Notes: a model not told the origin generated them from the letters alone. DNA of 64,000 nt from Mesocentrotus franciscanus (GCA_037976565.1 CP137666.1:52107271-52171270); one strand, 5' to 3'. Counted from the first letter of the stretch, positions 50,601 to 59,979 are shown. Numbers and translations: made by a program.

Positions 50601-53600
50601 ATAATTTCAACCATTGATGAGAGATATTAGTCTGCCGAGTCCATTGCACAAGAAACTGTGTGTACAATGACTTTGAAGGTGTTTCCAATTAAAAACTTAA
50701 TCAAGTAAGGCCTACAGGGGAGTGTTTCACAAAGACTAAGATCGACTTCAATCTTAGTCTTTGTGAAACACTCCCCAGGTCGGATGTATCATCTTGAATT
50801 CTTTTGTGAATGTTCAAATTTCTATAGAGTTTTATCATTCTTAGGAAGAGGTAGACCCGTTGTTTACTATTGAATACGATATGAACTACAGGCTGGACTT
50901 AATGTCTTGAGATACAGAATTTTGTTGAGTATCGCTGGAATTAAATTTGCTTCAAGAGTGACATAATGCTTCAACCAAATTATTCAAGACCTTTTGAGAA
51001 CAAGAAGTATAGGCCTCCAGTTTGCTGTTCCAAAAAGGAAAATATACAAACTCTTGTGTATGACTTCAGATAATGAAAACGCTGCCCTTGCTGAATCTTC
51101 CTTCCATTGCCATGGTAACAGTCATACCGTTGGTGATGACAGGTTCTTGGCAGGTCCTCATGATGTGCCCTTGGCATTGTGTGTAGGAATAAATTGATAC
51201 CTCAGAGCTGTGAGGAAGTTGGATCTGATGGGTTGGAGGAAGCCCCAGTCCTTGGACAAAGGAATCTGGGAGAGATCGAAGGATAGAGCTGTAAATCTGC
51301 CTCCCTCTCTATGATATCTGATGGTTGGAAAGGAACTTAAGGGGAAGGAAGAGAAGCAATATCAAATATCAAATGCTTATCAGTGATCAGTGTAATTGAT
51401 TTCGCACTAAATTTAAGTATTGGCTAATACATTTGTATCCATCACTTAAAGTCCCATTCAGTTTTTTAGAAAAAACTGTTGAGGCAAAATAAAATTATTT
51501 TATGTGTAAATGATTAGCAAATGAGTGTAAAAATTACAACTATTAACAATGAAGTTCCTGTCTTTAATTTAGTAAATGTACCAAGTTATGACACTTGTCT
51601 CATCTCATTTTGCTTTTTTTGGGGGTGGGGCTGCTTTTTTTTTTTTTTTTTAACTGTGTCATGTCTGAACAAGGCTTTAGTGAAGTTTGTTCATGATGTT
51701 TTAATAATTGACAGAAGAAATTAGGATCTACCCAGTATTCTATATTACATCACATTTATCTGTTAGGGGAATTTGTATTTATACTCTAATAAATTATATA
51801 CAATTCTATTCGTCAATCTACTCTCATATTTATACACTGCCACATTTTCATAAATTATAGTTAACAAAAATTAAAAAATAAGTTTTCAGACCACAGTTTG
51901 CTTAGAGCAATGGTGTTTCTTTGTGAAATAGATGCGACCTTATAAATCTTTAAATAGTTTTTAAATGACCTAAAGAACAGCATGATATATTCCAAGGAAA
52001 CAATTTCAATCACGTACGGTCATAAGTCAGAAATAACCACTCAGTAGGGAGTCGACAGATTAGCTCTGAATACAGTATATTTTTGACAAACCGATCAATA
52101 TATTGTGGACTGTGAATTCATTTTCATATTACACATCTACTATCCAGATCCAGGTATGTATGTGGCCTAAACATCAATTCAGCCTGTCTGGTAACTATGG
52201 GGAGATCCCCCCACGGCCCCACCCCCCATAATGAATCATCATGCACCACAGGAGCCCATGCTCATAAGGCCTGTCTTCATCAGACCAAAGTTGCAAAATA
52301 ACCAGCTATTTTAACTAGCCCGATCTCAAATTAGCCAGCTAATTTGCGTCTTCATCAGCCCGCCATTGCAATTAGCGGGCTAAGAAAGAAATCTTGGTTT
52401 TGTTTCCAAAATAGCCCGCTATTTTGCGCCTGTCCTGGCTAGTTTGTAATGGGCGATCGGTCTGGTGAAGACACAATTTAGAGCTTCTGGAAAATATCCC
52501 GAGTCTGAAAATAGCGGGTTATTTTGCAACTTCGGTCTGATAAACGAGCTTCTGGAAAATATCCCGAGTCTGAAAATAGCGGGTTATTTTGCAACTTCAG
52601 TCTGATAAACGAGCTTCTGGAAAATATCCCGAGTCTGAAAATAGCGGGTTATTTTGCAACTTCGGTCTGATAAAGACAGGCCTTTAGAAATTTGAGTGAA
52701 GTCAGACCCTCAGGCATTTCTTAAGAAATGTTTTGGCATTTCTAAAGACCTTACAGCATCAAAAACCAAAGTGCAATCATTGAATGATTTATTTCTCAAA
52801 TCTATTACCTGCTAGGGATTGAGTGACAAATTTTTATTATTTTTCTTGGCAGAATCAAATTCCTCCTCTTCAATGATTTAGAACATTAATGTATCAAATG
52901 ATTCAAATCAGTAGAGTAATTTTAGGCTTCACGTTATAGCAAAATGTTATTTGTATTCACAGGATCTGAAGTCATGTGCTATGAAACAGTTTTCTCATTT
53001 TAATTATTAGAAGACTATAGCATAGCCTATTAGTTTTGCTCTTTTAGCTTTTTAATATTCTAAAGTCTCTAGTCTTGTTTTTATTTGTTCTTTTACATAT
53101 TATTGATATCTTAATTGATGTTCAGCTACCGAGTATTATGAAGGATGACAGCATTAATGACATAATATGAGACTTGAAAATATAAAAATGGGGGATTTGA
53201 AATTACCTTTAAATATCTGTGACTGCAGCATTGGGAGTTTGCGCTATTGTGAAAAATACAATTAGGTATACTGTTTGAGAGAAAATATCTGTGTATAGAA
53301 GACATAATCAAATTCTCTGTCTCAGATTATAGTGTACACTATTGACAGTGTGCGTGACACTTTTTGATAGAAAACTAATCTAGGAATTATTTCAGATCCC
53401 CGTACTCGACGCCTTAATCTCATTTATAAGCTGTCAGATTTCTACATAATCGACATGCTACGTGTAGTAATACCATGCTACGACTAAGAAGAAAAATTGG
53501 AAAATCTTAGGATTTATGTTTTTGTATTTATGCAGCAATCTTCTTCTTCTACAATTAAGAAATGAATGCAGTTTTGAATGAAGCAATATGTTTCTCACTT

Positions 53601-55256
53601 TCTTTCATTATTGCTGATGAGCTGACACTTTAGGGGAAGAAAAAAATGCCTATACCGGTAAAAGCTTTGAAGCATTTGTAAATTTGATGTTAACAAATAA
53701 ATGTTAAGTCATCATCTGAGAACCAGAATGGCATTAAATCATATACTTATATATGGACTTATATATGCCGTTGTACTATACTTATATATATGCCCTTATA
53801 CTTATACTATTCTTATATATGCCCTTAAACTTATAATATACTGATAAAAATATATGGCCTTATACTTATACTCTACTTATATATATGCCCTCATATTTAT
53901 ACTATAATTATATGCCCTTATATTTATACTATAATTATATATGCCCTTATACTATACAAATATACACTGCCATGAGAGGCTCTGGTTAAAACTATATGGG
54001 CCCAAGGTGACTGCAATAGTGCTATTTTGCTGAGGTGTGCAGCACCGAAGCAAGATACTATTGCAGTCACCGAGGGACCATATAGTTTCAATTTAATCCA
54101 GAGACTCGAATAAAGGCAGTATATATTTGTTTTATATACTTTATTCATATATTCATTGTTCATTGATTGGTTAAAAGATTTGGCTGCAAAAATCAAAGAA
54201 TTCAAACTTACCCGCTGTAGCCATTCCTGACGCTTTGTCATTTCCTGCTTGAACAGTCCAAAATTTATACTAGTTCCAAAAAGTTCAAATTAAAAAATAA
54301 TCATCTGGTAAGTTCCAGTCTTCAGCAGCTAAAATGTCAATATTCCAACAATAAAAGTAAAATTCCAAATGGTTTCAACAAACAGTTTCATAACTCCAAC
54401 ATACCACCACTACTCCTTCACACTTACATGTGCGCACACTCACACTTGCGCATACTGCAACATGTCTGCGCGTAGGGTCAAATCACGCAGCCGACATTGC
54501 CCAGCCGTAAATACAGTAGTCTTTTTAGTTGAGGTACTATTAACGGCTTGGGAAAATAGTGCGTTTATTTTTTATCATGTGACACACTTTTTTATCAATC
54601 ACTGAACAAGAATATATGAATGATGTATATAATAAATACTATACTAGGTGAAATGTGAATAGCTACTGAAAATACTGTTGTTCCTAACTAAGGAAAGACA
54701 GAATATCTTCTCTTTTACAATTCAGGTGAAATCAAGTTATTGTTGCATGTCATGAAAATATTTCTTATACATGTAGGCCAATACAGTTGTCAACCGTAAC
54801 CATTATTTCATCAATACACAATGTCTGAAGATATGCTCTATTTCACATGTAATTTTTATTGGAAGATTTTTTATACTGATTAAACTGAATATTATAGAAT
54901 TGATAAACACTACACTCTCTCATTTCTATCACTTTTTGTACATATTTACTTTACATGTACATGTAGCGACCATGTCACAGATATAGGCCTCAACCCTATA
55001 CACGTTGCAAGGATCATTTTACATATAATGTGATAATAACAATAATTACTATTTGTAAACCTCCATATCCATTTTGCAGAAATTCTAAAGGCACTGATTA
55101 TCATTACAATATTATTACTTTGTGTTTATATTCATATATTATATTTGTCCTATATTTGGTCCATTCTCTTAGGTGAATGCAGTGAACTGTAACACATGCT
55201 GGAAGGTCTCTCTCTTTATGGAACACAAGGAAAACATTGAGGAAGTATTGAAAGGG
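20311..55256 (+). CDS. ITPR: inositol 1,4,5-trisphosphate receptor, N-terminal 236 residues (7 exons, 3' partial)
   Basis: Spliced model: 20311-20402, 30761-30831, 33207-33322, 37450-37536, 39514-39672, 41205-41303, 55173-55256. All borders are AG/GT and phases agree. The protein is an ER calcium-release channel subunit gated by IP3. Visible are the start [66 protein letters not shown] (MIR/beta-trefoil), [32 protein letters not shown] and [13 protein letters not shown]. This covers the suppressor domain (about 1-223) and the first residues of the IP3-binding core. Numbering runs collinear with vertebrate type 1, and the functional Tyr at 167 is kept. Vertebrate receptors are about 2700 residues, so more than 90 percent lies beyond the window. 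Only one ITPR gene is usual in invertebrates. Confidence 0.95.
20687..21209. repeat. long imperfect palindrome, ~160 bp arms
   Basis: Left arm 20687-20850 (AGACCGAAGATTTCTGTCTC ... TTTTACCCGATGCAT) is matched in reverse by 21046-21209 (ATGCATCGGGTAAAA ... AGACAGAAATTTTCGGTCT). The spacer of about 200 bp is unpaired. Probably a foldback element. Confidence 0.85.
21238..22288. mobile_element. DNA element, GGGGCCCGTTTCTCGAAACC termini
   Basis: 1051 bp bounded by GGGGCCCGTTTCTCGAAACC and GGTTTCGAGAAACGGGCCCC, a perfect 20 bp inverted repeat; subterminal parts also pair. No transposase. The flanking duplication is not clear. Confidence 0.8.
24217..24229. promoter_or_regulatory. X-box-like palindrome
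   Basis: GTTGCTAGGCAAC is a perfect RFX-type X-box dyad (two GTTGC half-sites). It lies in ITPR intron 1. Motif match only. Confidence 0.35.
25041..25479. mobile_element. DNA element, CAGACCTGCCAACC termini
   Basis: Perfect 14 bp inverted ends CAGACCTGCCAACC / GGTTGGCAGGTCTG, flanked by AAGACT on both sides (25035-25040, 25480-25485). Non-coding, 439 bp. Next to its ends are further inverted words around AGTACGATTT. Confidence 0.85.
25856..27401. mobile_element. 1.5 kb DNA element, ACTSTTTTCACAC termini
   Basis: Ends ACTCTTTTCACACTTG and CCAGTGTGAAAACAGT are inverted. Subterminal TAACCCCGTACC / TAGTCCGGGATTAAGC and AGCCCCGGACTA words repeat in both orientations. It contains a nested palindrome (26238-26638). 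No protein domain; the flanking duplication is unclear. Confidence 0.75.
26238..26638. repeat. nested palindrome, ~180 bp arms
   Basis: Arms pair from the AT-rich flanks (TTTTCAAGTTTTGGGCTATC / GATAGCCTAAAACTTGAAAA) through GCATAGCTGGGATTATTTTG / CAAAATAATCCCAGCTATGC to the centre CAAGATGGCGGCTCGCATG near 26432. Inner identity is very high. Overlapping frames on both strands are a by-product. Confidence 0.88.
28216..28613. mobile_element. TTAA-flanked MITE, AGGGAAAGACCAGT family (copy 1)
   Basis: TTAA at both ends. Ends AGGGAAAGACCAGT / ACTGGTCTTTCTCT. Body shared with 61835-62234 (same orientation) and 39851-40243 (inverted). Confidence 0.9.
28812..28841. mobile_element. solo right end of the CAGTCAAACC element
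   Basis: GCAGGTGGCTACTAAAGCAG then GTTTGACTGTA matches the right end of 17946-18128. A diverged body may extend left to about 28661. Confidence 0.6.
29410..29955. mobile_element. TTAA-flanked MITE, AGGTACTATGTCCC family (copy 1)
   Basis: TTAA at both ends. Ends AGGTACTATGTCCC / GGGACATAGTATCT, with subterminal TTTGCAGGCCAA / TTGGCTGCAAA. A second copy of similar length is at 59976-60522. A short frame inside is not a gene. Confidence 0.9.
30638..30671. repeat. GA microsatellite
   Basis: Pure (AG)n of about 34 bp, 90 bp before the exon 2 acceptor region. Confidence 0.85.
30761..30831 (+). CDS. ITPR: ITPR exon 2
   Basis: Acceptor GCGTAG after a strong pyrimidine tract; first base completes Gly31. 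Encodes [20 protein letters not shown] then KFR, and ends with one carried base (donor GTAACT). Residues 32-54. Confidence 0.95.
31448..31510. repeat. short hairpin, GTTTGGAGCCAGAAGG family
   Basis: TCGTCTGTTTGGAGCCAGAA pairs with TTTTGGCTCCCAACAGATGA around a ~15 nt loop. Confidence 0.75.
32531..33038. mobile_element. DNA element, AGAGATGCCAAC termini
   Basis: Inverted ends AGAGATGCCAAC / GTTGGCATCTCT, embedded in TATATA on both sides. It shares TGCCAAC with the 25041 element, and an interior with a poly-T/poly-A flank and a GC-rich centre. Confidence 0.78.
33207..33322 (+). CDS. ITPR: ITPR exon 3
   Basis: Acceptor TCCTAG, donor GTAGGT. Two bases complete Asp55, then 38 codons with [20 protein letters not shown] and [10 protein letters not shown]. 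Residues 56-93. Confidence 0.96.
33323..37449. other. ITPR intron 3
   Basis: Contains the CTGTCCACACACAA element (35171-35625) and a GA run (35629-35656). Many TACATGTA words. No other structure recognised in 33323-35170 or 35700-37449. Confidence 0.65.
35171..35656. mobile_element. CTGTCCACACACAA element with repeated ends, plus GA run
   Basis: Left end CTGTCCACACACAA at about 35172. The complementary end TTGTGTGTGTGGAC occurs four times (about 35253, 35374, 35531, 35610). GTGATTAGGCGTGATTAGTT is matched by AACTAATCACGCCTAATCAC. This suggests repeated internal duplication or nested insertion of one family. A GA microsatellite closes the right side. Confidence 0.65.
37450..37536 (+). CDS. 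ITPR: ITPR exon 4
   Basis: Acceptor ATGCAG, donor GTAAGA; 29 codons, phase 0. Encodes [20 protein letters not shown] and VIQYGSVIQ. Residues 94-122. A GA-rich microsatellite follows the donor directly. Confidence 0.96.
37537..37708. repeat. GA-rich microsatellite after exon 4
   Basis: Starts within the donor region and runs about 170 bp as GAGA and GGGA purine repeats. Confidence 0.85.
37794..37952. mobile_element. MITE, GGGCCCGTTGCATAAAAC termini
   Basis: Ends GGGGCCCGTTGCATAAAACT and GTTTTGTGCAATGGGGACC. The arms contain repeated TTACCATTGATGGTAA dyads, so nearly the whole 159 bp can fold. Confidence 0.82.
38183..38855. mobile_element. DNA element, AGGCCTAAAAAA..GACTTGGCGTAAC termini
   Basis: Long inverted ends: AGGCCT, an A-run, then TTGATGACTTGGCGTAAC, and GTTACGCCAAGTCATCAA, a T-run, AGGCCT. 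The 162-codon frame at 38200-38688 starts inside the left inverted repeat and has no domain I recognise, so I treat it as repeat-derived. Confidence 0.8.
39514..39672 (+). CDS. ITPR: ITPR exon 5 (MIR/beta-trefoil core)
   Basis: Acceptor AACAG, donor GTAAGT; 53 codons, residues 123-175. It contains [38 protein letters not shown] and [10 protein letters not shown]. Tyr167 (in PFYKL), implicated in coupling the suppressor domain to channel gating in mammalian receptors, is present. Confidence 0.97.
39851..40243 (-). mobile_element. TTAA-flanked MITE, AGGGAAAGACC family (copy 2, inverted)
   Basis: TTAA at both ends. Reads as the reverse complement of 28216-28613 across most of its length (e.g. 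CATTGTGAAAGAAACG, AGTATTGGTGTGTACTGCAA). Ends diverged: GATAAAGTTGAGTTCT / AGAACTCAACTTTCTCT. Confidence 0.82.
41021..41150. repeat. CT/CTGT microsatellite
   Basis: CTGTCTGTCTCTCTGTCTG followed by CTCTCTCT runs, ending 55 bp before exon 6. A polypyrimidine context for the acceptor. Confidence 0.8.
41205..41303 (+). CDS. ITPR: ITPR exon 6
   Basis: Acceptor CATAG, donor GTAAGG; 33 codons, residues 176-208. Encodes [20 protein letters not shown] and [13 protein letters not shown]. Confidence 0.97.
43606..44145. repeat. direct repeat pair (~88 bp, ~449 bp apart)
   Basis: 43606-43690 and 44055-44145 share AGTCATAACTAGAA, CATTGTAGACAGGATTCTTT and TAAAGACTTAAGTTA, followed by CTCTTTTCAATTTG. Confidence 0.85.
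45470..45832. repeat. tandem duplication (~180 bp) carrying GAGCCAGAAGG hairpins
   Basis: Copies 45470-45647 and 45652-45832 share GAGAGCCAGAAG, GGGC(G/A)TTGACT, AATACAATGCATTAGGACA-like words and TCACTTTCATAATGA. Each carries a hairpin of the GAGCCAGAAGG type. Confidence 0.82.
46735..46830. repeat. pyrimidine-rich tract
   Basis: TTCTTTCTC-type low-complexity sequence. Confidence 0.6.
47665..47755. repeat. short tandem repeat of CCCCTAGGACAATTA
   Basis: Five imperfect ~16 bp units (AACCCCTAGGACAATTAA, CACCCCAGGATAAATA, CCCCTAGGATAATTA). Confidence 0.8.
47914..48119. mobile_element. TA-flanked MITE, CTGTAAACGC termini
   Basis: TA-CTGTAAACGC ... GCGTTTACAG-TA, a perfect inverted end. The interior pairs GCGAATTT and CGCG words. 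Confidence 0.88.
48683..48708. repeat. interstitial telomere-type repeat, (CCCTAA)~4
   Basis: AACCTAA then three perfect CCCTAA units, the metazoan TTAGGG telomere motif on the other strand. Confidence 0.9.
48758..49036. mobile_element. MITE, GTGTTTCACAAAGACTAAGA family (copy 2)
   Basis: Ends GGGGAGTGTTTCACAAAGAC and TGTTTGTGAAACACCCCC. Same family as 8506-8788, including the central CCATTGTTTGCTCTCACCAT / GGTGAGAG words, in the opposite order. Confidence 0.88.
50717..50776. mobile_element. 60 bp terminal-repeat-only derivative of the same MITE family
   Basis: GGGGAGTGTTTCACAAAGAC, TAAGATCGACTT, then CAATCTTAGTCTTTGTGAAA CACTCCCC. It is two terminal repeats back to back with the ~220 bp interior removed, forming a near-perfect hairpin. 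Confidence 0.9.
52266..52684. mobile_element. DNA element, AAGGCCTGTCTTCATCAGACC termini, internal 65 bp repeat
   Basis: Inverted ends AAGGCCTGTCTTCATCAGAC / GTCTGATAAAGACAGGCCTT. Its right side is a 65 bp unit repeated three times from 52481, 52546 and 52611; one base differs between copies in the checked part. Repeated AGCCCGCTATTTTGC / GCGGGTTATTTTGCAAC words pair across it. Confidence 0.85.
53741..53958. repeat. TATATGCCCTTATACT minisatellite
   Basis: About 8 imperfect units of 25-30 bp built from ATATATGCCCTTATA and ACTTATACTATA. Confidence 0.85.
53961..54124. mobile_element. MITE with TATACTGCC-type ends
   Basis: TATACACTGCC ... GGCAGTATATA, with paired GAGAGGCTCTGGTTAAAACT / AATTTAATCCAGAGACTC and TATATGG/CCATATA, and GTGACTGCAATAGT / ACTATTGCAGTCAC. 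Sits directly at the end of the minisatellite. Confidence 0.8.
55173..55256 (+). CDS. ITPR: ITPR exon 7
   Basis: Acceptor CTCTTAG, donor GTAAGT; 28 codons, residues 209-236. Encodes [20 protein letters not shown] and NIEEVLKG, the junction between suppressor domain and IP3-binding core. It lies 13.9 kb after exon 6. The next exon (expected to begin near GDVVRLFHAE in this family) was not found before 64000. Confidence 0.95.
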
Positions 55257-57365
55257 GTAAGTATGCAAAACTAACCGCAGGACATGGGGGCTAGATGGAT
55301 TGCTAAATTACCTTTTCCTTTTATATCCTGTGTTACAAGTAATAAACAAATATTCAACAGCTGTCCATATGAGATGCAGGCTACTTGTGGAGATGCTTGA
55401 TGGTCTTTTAATCTGTGAATTAAAAAAGAACAAAATTTAAGCAATTTGAATTCAGGAAATAAAAAACAGAAGGGGGAGACCACACAGCAATACAAATCTT
55501 TGTGAATCAGAGCAGAACCAGTGTTAATTGTGTCTGGTGATACAACATTCACTCGAGTGACGTTTGCTAGAGGCATATTAAGTTTTATGTTATGGTAAGG
55601 TATACAGTGATAGGTCCAGAGGTGAAGTTTAATAATTTGGTTCAGATTAGAATTCACTATGAAGCACTAATTCTCAATGCACCATGTGTCTTACAATGGC
55701 CTATGAACATAAAGGTAGAGAAAATACTTTTATCTCATTTTATGGGGTTTTATAGAATGAAAGAAGAAATTTGTATTAATTGTACGGTGACAAAGTAGTG
55801 TGGAGCTAAAAAAGAAGAAGATATCTCTCATGTAGAGTATTTCCTCTTTGCAACATTTTAGGAAAGTAAGTAAAAAGAAAAGAGCCGAATGTTTGATGCT
55901 GATAAAAATAGTGGGCTACTGGAAATACTTTACAGGTTCATTTGTGAGAAAACGTGAATCATGTGACAAGAAAACAAGGTTGTGGTGGTTTTGAAGCCTT
56001 GGATGAGCAATGAATTCATGATGAAACTGTTGTGGTTCCCCAGGAAACAAAACCACAGGGATGTTTGCAATGTGCAAGGCATCCCCTAGGAGATGTGACG
56101 ATAGCACTTCTTCCAAGAAAACTGTGGAAAGCCGAGAGTGGTCCACTAATTTGATGTCAAGGGCTTACTGTGAAGTAGATGGCAACTGTGACCCTGTTTT
56201 GTTGTTAACGGGGTCAAATTAATTAGAGTGAAATGCCAGTTTTAATATCAGTCATAATGGAGTGACAAGGTACATAACATTATTCATTAAGTTTTAATAG
56301 AAATCATATAGAGGTTATTATTTTGTTATTTTAATTTAAAAAAAAAAGAATAACTTACCCTCTCCCGTATAGTCATGTAAGCTCACCCTACATATTAAAA
56401 AAGTGAAGAGAAATGCAACCAGTGATGTCATCTGCCATAATCAATTTTGATGTGAAATCTTCTTAGAGGTTTAGAAAATGAAAATTGTGCATCATGAAGA
56501 CATACGATGATGTGCACCCTCCTCAACTACCCCCCTTCCCATGAATGACTCGGGATGTATCAAGCGAGTTGCGTAGCAGAATCCACACCCCTCCCATAGA
56601 GGATATTGAAGGTATCATGAGGGCGGGGGACAGGAAGAACATGTTTGTTGTTGTTGACTATGTTGCCATGTCACAGAGAGGAGCACATGAATGTGCCTCA
56701 TGAGACGTAGACCTCAGCTCAAGGTACTCGTAATGAAAGCTCGTTACAAATATTTAGGTACTTGCCCACCAAGCAGGTGAACATTAATGTGGCAACACAA
56801 TATCTCAAACACCTACACATACTTACCTGTTTATTCACTATAAATTATATAGACAAGCATTTATATGCACCATCCTGTCAACTTGGTGCTTCAGACCCAC
56901 CAGTATACTCTGGGTGTAGCCAGGCTACTGATAAAAGAGCCCTTAACATTAAAGGAGTTGTTTTCCACCAGGTAGTCATTTAAGAACCTGGGTGGAGAAT
57001 GCCAAATGTAGATTAATTTCTTTCCAAAGCATTTTGTGCCATGCCTGGTTGATAATATTCAGGTTGAAAGTATGTGTTGGTATATTCATAACCCTTGTTG
57101 GTACACTTGTCACAGAGACTTTTCTCTTTGTACCGGTATTTATTTTGTTCTTCTGAAGTCTCTTAAGCTTAGTATTAGTATGAGGCTGTTATGCACTGGT
57201 GAGAATACTTGATGCCTAAGTTTATCACATTGGTTTTGTGGAAGTGCACTTCTCTTTTGTAGATAAACATCTACAAGTGGAACAATTCTTCTTTCACAAC
57301 CTCTATATCACATTGTTCTTCCTCCGTTGATGTCACATATTGTTTCCTAGTTATTCTTGCTGCCC

Positions 57366-57869
57366 TTAAAGGTATTATGAAGTTTTGGTATGGGGTCATG
57401 AATTTTGTTCAAATGAACATATTGGAAGCATATGCGATTTTACAATATTCAAAGATCGTTGTCGCAGTTGAAATCGAGTCTAAAGTGATGAAATTGTAAA
57501 TAATAAACTCTTTATGTTGTATAGCGCCCTCTCAAGACTGATATTACTTTAGCTTTAAAACAATGTTTCTTGACTACAATCGACTGATTTGCTATTCCCG
57601 TTTGGAAATTATATATCGGAACTGCATATTTTGAGATTGTCATGGTTGCAGCTACCATGGAATGGCCTTAGGCGCTATTTGAAATATTTGAAATTTACCG
57701 GAAGCACCGGTAAATTTTCATTATTCAATTTGCTCGAAAGCAGAAGTGTTTTATGGGCTAAATTTTTTAGTGCTTAAAATACATCCATAGGGGCATCCAT
57801 ATATTAAAAATTTAAAGAATTACTATCCATCCAATTTCAAAATTTCCCAAAACTTTGCATTACCTTTAA
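57366..57869. mobile_element. TTAA-flanked MITE, AGGTATTATGAAGTTTTGG termini
   Basis: TTAA at both ends. Ends AGGTATTATGAAGTTTTGG / CCAAAACTTTGCATTACCT pair with few mismatches. 504 bp including duplications. Confidence 0.85.
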
Positions 57870-58075
57870 CAGTAGACTAATTTTGTATCATGTCATCTCA
57901 CACAATCAGTACCAGAGTACCTTTAAGCAGTATGAGATTGAGTTACTACATAGATGGGCTTGCTGATGTGGGTTTCGACTAGAGTAAATAGGGATGCCAC
58001 TTGGAAGGGATACATCTTTAATTTATTTTTCTTTTTGATGTGCCATGCTTTCCATCTGTAATTTAATTTGTGTTT

Positions 58076-58248
58076 TGTCTCTAGCTTCCTCCCTCCTTCC
58101 TCTAGTATTCCCTTCTCTTGCTCTTTACTCCTCTCCCATTCTCTCTCTTTCTGTCTTTCACTCTCTTTCTCTTAATTGTCTCTTTCATCTTCTCCTTTCT
58201 TTTCTTTATCTGTCTCTCTCTATTTTAATTTTCTCACACTCTCCCACC

Positions 58249-58285
<37 letters not shown>

Positions 58286-58380
58286 GCTCTCTCTCGCTCT
58301 TTCATTCTCTCTTCCTCCCTTTCTCTCTTACTCTCTTTCTCTCTTACTCTCTTTCTCTCTCACTCTTTCTCATTCCTTCA
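58076..58380. repeat. long CT microsatellite/pyrimidine tract
   Basis: About 300 bp of CTCTCTTTC repeats, most pure at 58247-58285. Long frames through it are low-complexity artefacts. Confidence 0.9.
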
Positions 58381-59459
58381 GAATGTCATTTTCTGACAAT
58401 AGAACTATAGAGGGTGATGGATATATTTCTTATCTACAAATTACCCCCTGGAAGAGGTTCTTCTCACAGTGAATTTAGGCTTGTTATGATATCTTTCACC
58501 ATCCAAAGTTCTTATGTTTTTGCCCGAGATGCAATCCTCCTCTCAAAACATAGAAGTTCAAGGTAGACAGGATACTGCATAGCCCGGAGGAGGGGGCTGG
58601 CCGCCAATTAACTCAATTTCCTCAAACACACTGCTTCTCTAATTACAAGTTGCAAATGATACCCTCCATCATGCCCATCTGACCGCATGGTAAATAGGTA
58701 CTAATAAACCATGTGCAAACAGCCATGTAAAAGGTTTTTCTTTTCTTCTTTTGATAGAGGGGGAATAATTTTTAAAAAGCTAATTAATGGTGAGTTGTTA
58801 CGAGAATTCTAATTCAAGAAAAATTGGCTTCGTTAATATTAAATTATTAATTTTTTATTGACTAGGTCATTTAAACCAGGAGAATAAAAACTAAACAAAA
58901 TGTTACTGGAAATCGTATATTTACCGGAAGGCACAACTCACATATGCACATGTGGGTCCATCTGTTATGCTTATGGGGGTGGAGCAACTGGCTTGATTTA
59001 CTTATCCTTCGATACTCCTTTAATACATAGCTATTACGTATTATTTCTACCAAAATTATTTGGCACATAATTTTTTCTTTTTCTTTTGAATATTCCATGT
59101 AAATTTCCCTTGAATTCTGTGAGATTTTCTAAGTACCATATAACTCAAGATGACCTTTAAAAATCCAGTGTGAAAATAAGCAGGGACTGGGGGGTAATTC
59201 CTGATTCAGAGAAGAGCCCCAAATCACTGAATGTGATAGTTAAGTCCAGTATTCTTTTAAAGCATTCCTATAAACACAATGTTATTTTTTTCACAACTGA
59301 AATCTCACAACTGAAAACTAGGCTCATAAAGTTTGTACTAAATATTAATTGTTACTATTCATGAGTAAATTAATGTTATCAAGTCAGAATATAAAGAGTT
59401 CAAACTTAGAATTCTCCTGCAAGAAGTGTGCAAGAATAAGATCTTCAGCTTTAACATAC

Positions 59460-59979
59460 TTAACTCTTTGCCCGCCACGTACACAATCCCCCCTGTGCCA
59501 CATTGTTTTTAGGGTGCCACCTTAGGAGGGGTTCTGCATGGACTATGCTTATTCAACTCGCAATAACTGTTGATTGGTGTACTGTAATGAAAAACTTTGT
59601 GTAGCAATATTGTATAGAAATTAATAGTCTTGCCAATGGTATCATTTTTGTAATGTATATTATCATAAATTTTGAGATTATCAACTGTACATTTTGTATC
59701 CAAGTTTTCGTTTAGAAGGGTATTCTATACCTCTTATATCTAATACTTTGTTATGGAGGTTTATGTCCTGAGTTAGTTCATTGAAAAGATGTATTCAATG
59801 TCTAAAGCGGTGCAATGAAGTGTGATGTGTATACAATGCGAAGCACGCGTTACTATTGTGTGTGTGCGTACAATAGAATTAAATGCGTTCCGTGTGTATT
59901 GTGAATGAAATGTGACTTGAGTCGAAGTTGGCAGCCCGCTGTATGTTCCGCTAGCCGAACGTAGCGGGCAAAGAGTTAA
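59460..59979. mobile_element. TTAA-flanked MITE, CTCTTTGCCCGC termini
   Basis: TTAA-CTCTTTGCCCGCCACGT ... ACGTAGCGGGCAAAGAG-TTAA. Its right TTAA (59976-59979) is also the left TTAA of the next element. Confidence 0.88.

Larger units (their letters stand above)
41304..55172. other. ITPR intron 6 (13.9 kb)
   Basis: Contains duplications at 43606/44055 and 45470/45652, a CCCCTAGGA array, a TA-flanked MITE, a telomere-type repeat, two members of the GTGTTTCACAAAG family, the 52266 element, a minisatellite and the 53961 MITE. No exon-like conserved frame was seen, although the vertebrate gene has none expected here either. Stretches 41310-43600, 46000-47660 and 54600-55170 show nothing recognised. 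Confidence 0.65.

Noticed and set aside
58045..58472. Ser/Leu-rich frames of 98-121 codons
   Set aside because: Translation of the CT microsatellite.
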